Assembly: GCA_027082895.1 (NCBI GenBank)
Contig: JALWTJ010000226.1
Coordinates: 1 to 6,523 of the forward strand
Reading direction: 5' to 3'
Length of the DNA stretch: 6,523 bases
Origin: Hyphomicrobiales bacterium
Lineage (GTDB): Bacteria > Pseudomonadota > Alphaproteobacteria > Rhizobiales > Devosiaceae
Both the position numbers and the translations under genes were made by a program. Every line of letters begins with the position of its first letter. Positions within the stretch are counted from its first letter, which is position 1. The notes beneath the pieces are model-generated. The model saw only the letters and a list, made by a program, of their open reading frames with translations. It had not been told where the DNA came from and made no database searches. Positions 6,197 through 6,523 of the stretch are shown here, piece after piece.

Positions 6197-6523
6197 CTAC
6201 TTTTCCAGATAGCGGAAACTGTCGATGGTCTCGCCGGTTGCGGTCAGGGCCAGGTCGTCGAGGGTTTTCAGGTCAAACCGGGCGCCCACCACATTGGCGA
6301 CGGCAAACACCGAGTTTTCATCGTTCGGGTTGAGATAGCCCACCACATGCAGATACATGCGTCCCAGATTGGGGTCGATATACTGGCCTGCGGTATCGAC
6401 CACTTCGATGTCACCGATCTGGCGGCGCAGGGCGCCCAGATATTCGCCCCCCTCATAGCCCTTGAGAGCAGTGGGGATAGCCTGATTGATCAACAGGTCG
6501 GCCATGGTTGCCACCCGTTGTTC
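6197..6523 (-). CDS. Unrecognised protein, C-terminal fragment
   Basis: The minus-strand frame is open from the window edge to a TAG at 6197-6199, giving 108 visible residues. Candidate internal starts (GTG 6514, ATG 6505) exist, but the frame continues beyond the edge, so the true start is unknown. No membrane helix or signal peptide is visible in this part. The visible sequence is a mixed alpha/beta-looking soluble stretch: ALRRQIGDIEVVDTAGQYID, then GRMYLHVVGYLNPNDENSVF, then ARFDLKTLDDLALTATGETI, ending FRYLEK. I do not recognise a family. That it is a real gene is supported by sensible amino-acid composition and by the intrinsic terminator placed just after its stop. Confidence 0.75.
   Translation of the reverse strand, partial: EQRVATMADLLINQAIPTALKGYEGGEYLGALRRQIGDIEVVDTAGQYIDPNLGRMYLHVVGYLNPNDENSVFAVANVVGARFDLKTLDDLALTATGETIDSFRYLEK

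Overview
The window reads as a chromosomal segment of an alphaproteobacterium, GC-rich at roughly 60 %. Three things support this: the primary sigma factor tail is of the alphaproteobacterial RpoD type, there is a HlyU-family protein, and a roughly 105-bp palindromic intergenic element resembles the RIME / Bru-RS repeats of Rhizobiales. Genus cannot be fixed from this sequence alone.

Layout, left to right. (1) 1-1059: C-terminal half of rpoD (+), cut by the window edge. It is followed closely by a 70-aa protein that matches the C-terminal helical motif of the YdeI/OmpD-associated family. (2) 1323-1620: about 300 bases without a gene. They hold the palindromic repeat (1370-1475), an inverted repeat (1499-1546) and four degenerate 13-bp repeat units (1558-1608). 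(3) 1621-2445: a divergent pair, with a small four-helix membrane protein on minus and an HxlR-type winged-helix regulator on plus. They share a 105-bp AT-rich promoter region with dyad symmetry, so the regulator probably controls itself and the membrane protein. (4) 2453-4156, plus strand: a bacterial ionotropic-glutamate-receptor-like protein (amino-acid-binding clamshell interrupted by a two-helix pore) with a strongly non-canonical pore filter, then a HlyU-family small protein. (5) 4244-4267: a perfect G/C hairpin between convergent genes. (6) 4279-5921, minus strand: a two-gene ABC exporter operon, ATPase first, with an ATGA overlap into an ABC-2 permease. (7) 5922-6196: 275 bases without a convincing gene, holding a good intrinsic terminator for the next gene. 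(8) 6197-6523, minus: the C-terminal end of an unrecognised protein running off the window.

These look like several separate transcription units around the housekeeping rpoD locus, not one integrated system. I see no mobile element, tRNA, rRNA or CRISPR array. The most unusual item is the receptor-channel. Its ligand-clamp residues and its M3-like helix motif are intact, but the segment where GluR0-type channels carry TVGYGD reads TMGGFE, so potassium selectivity cannot be assumed.
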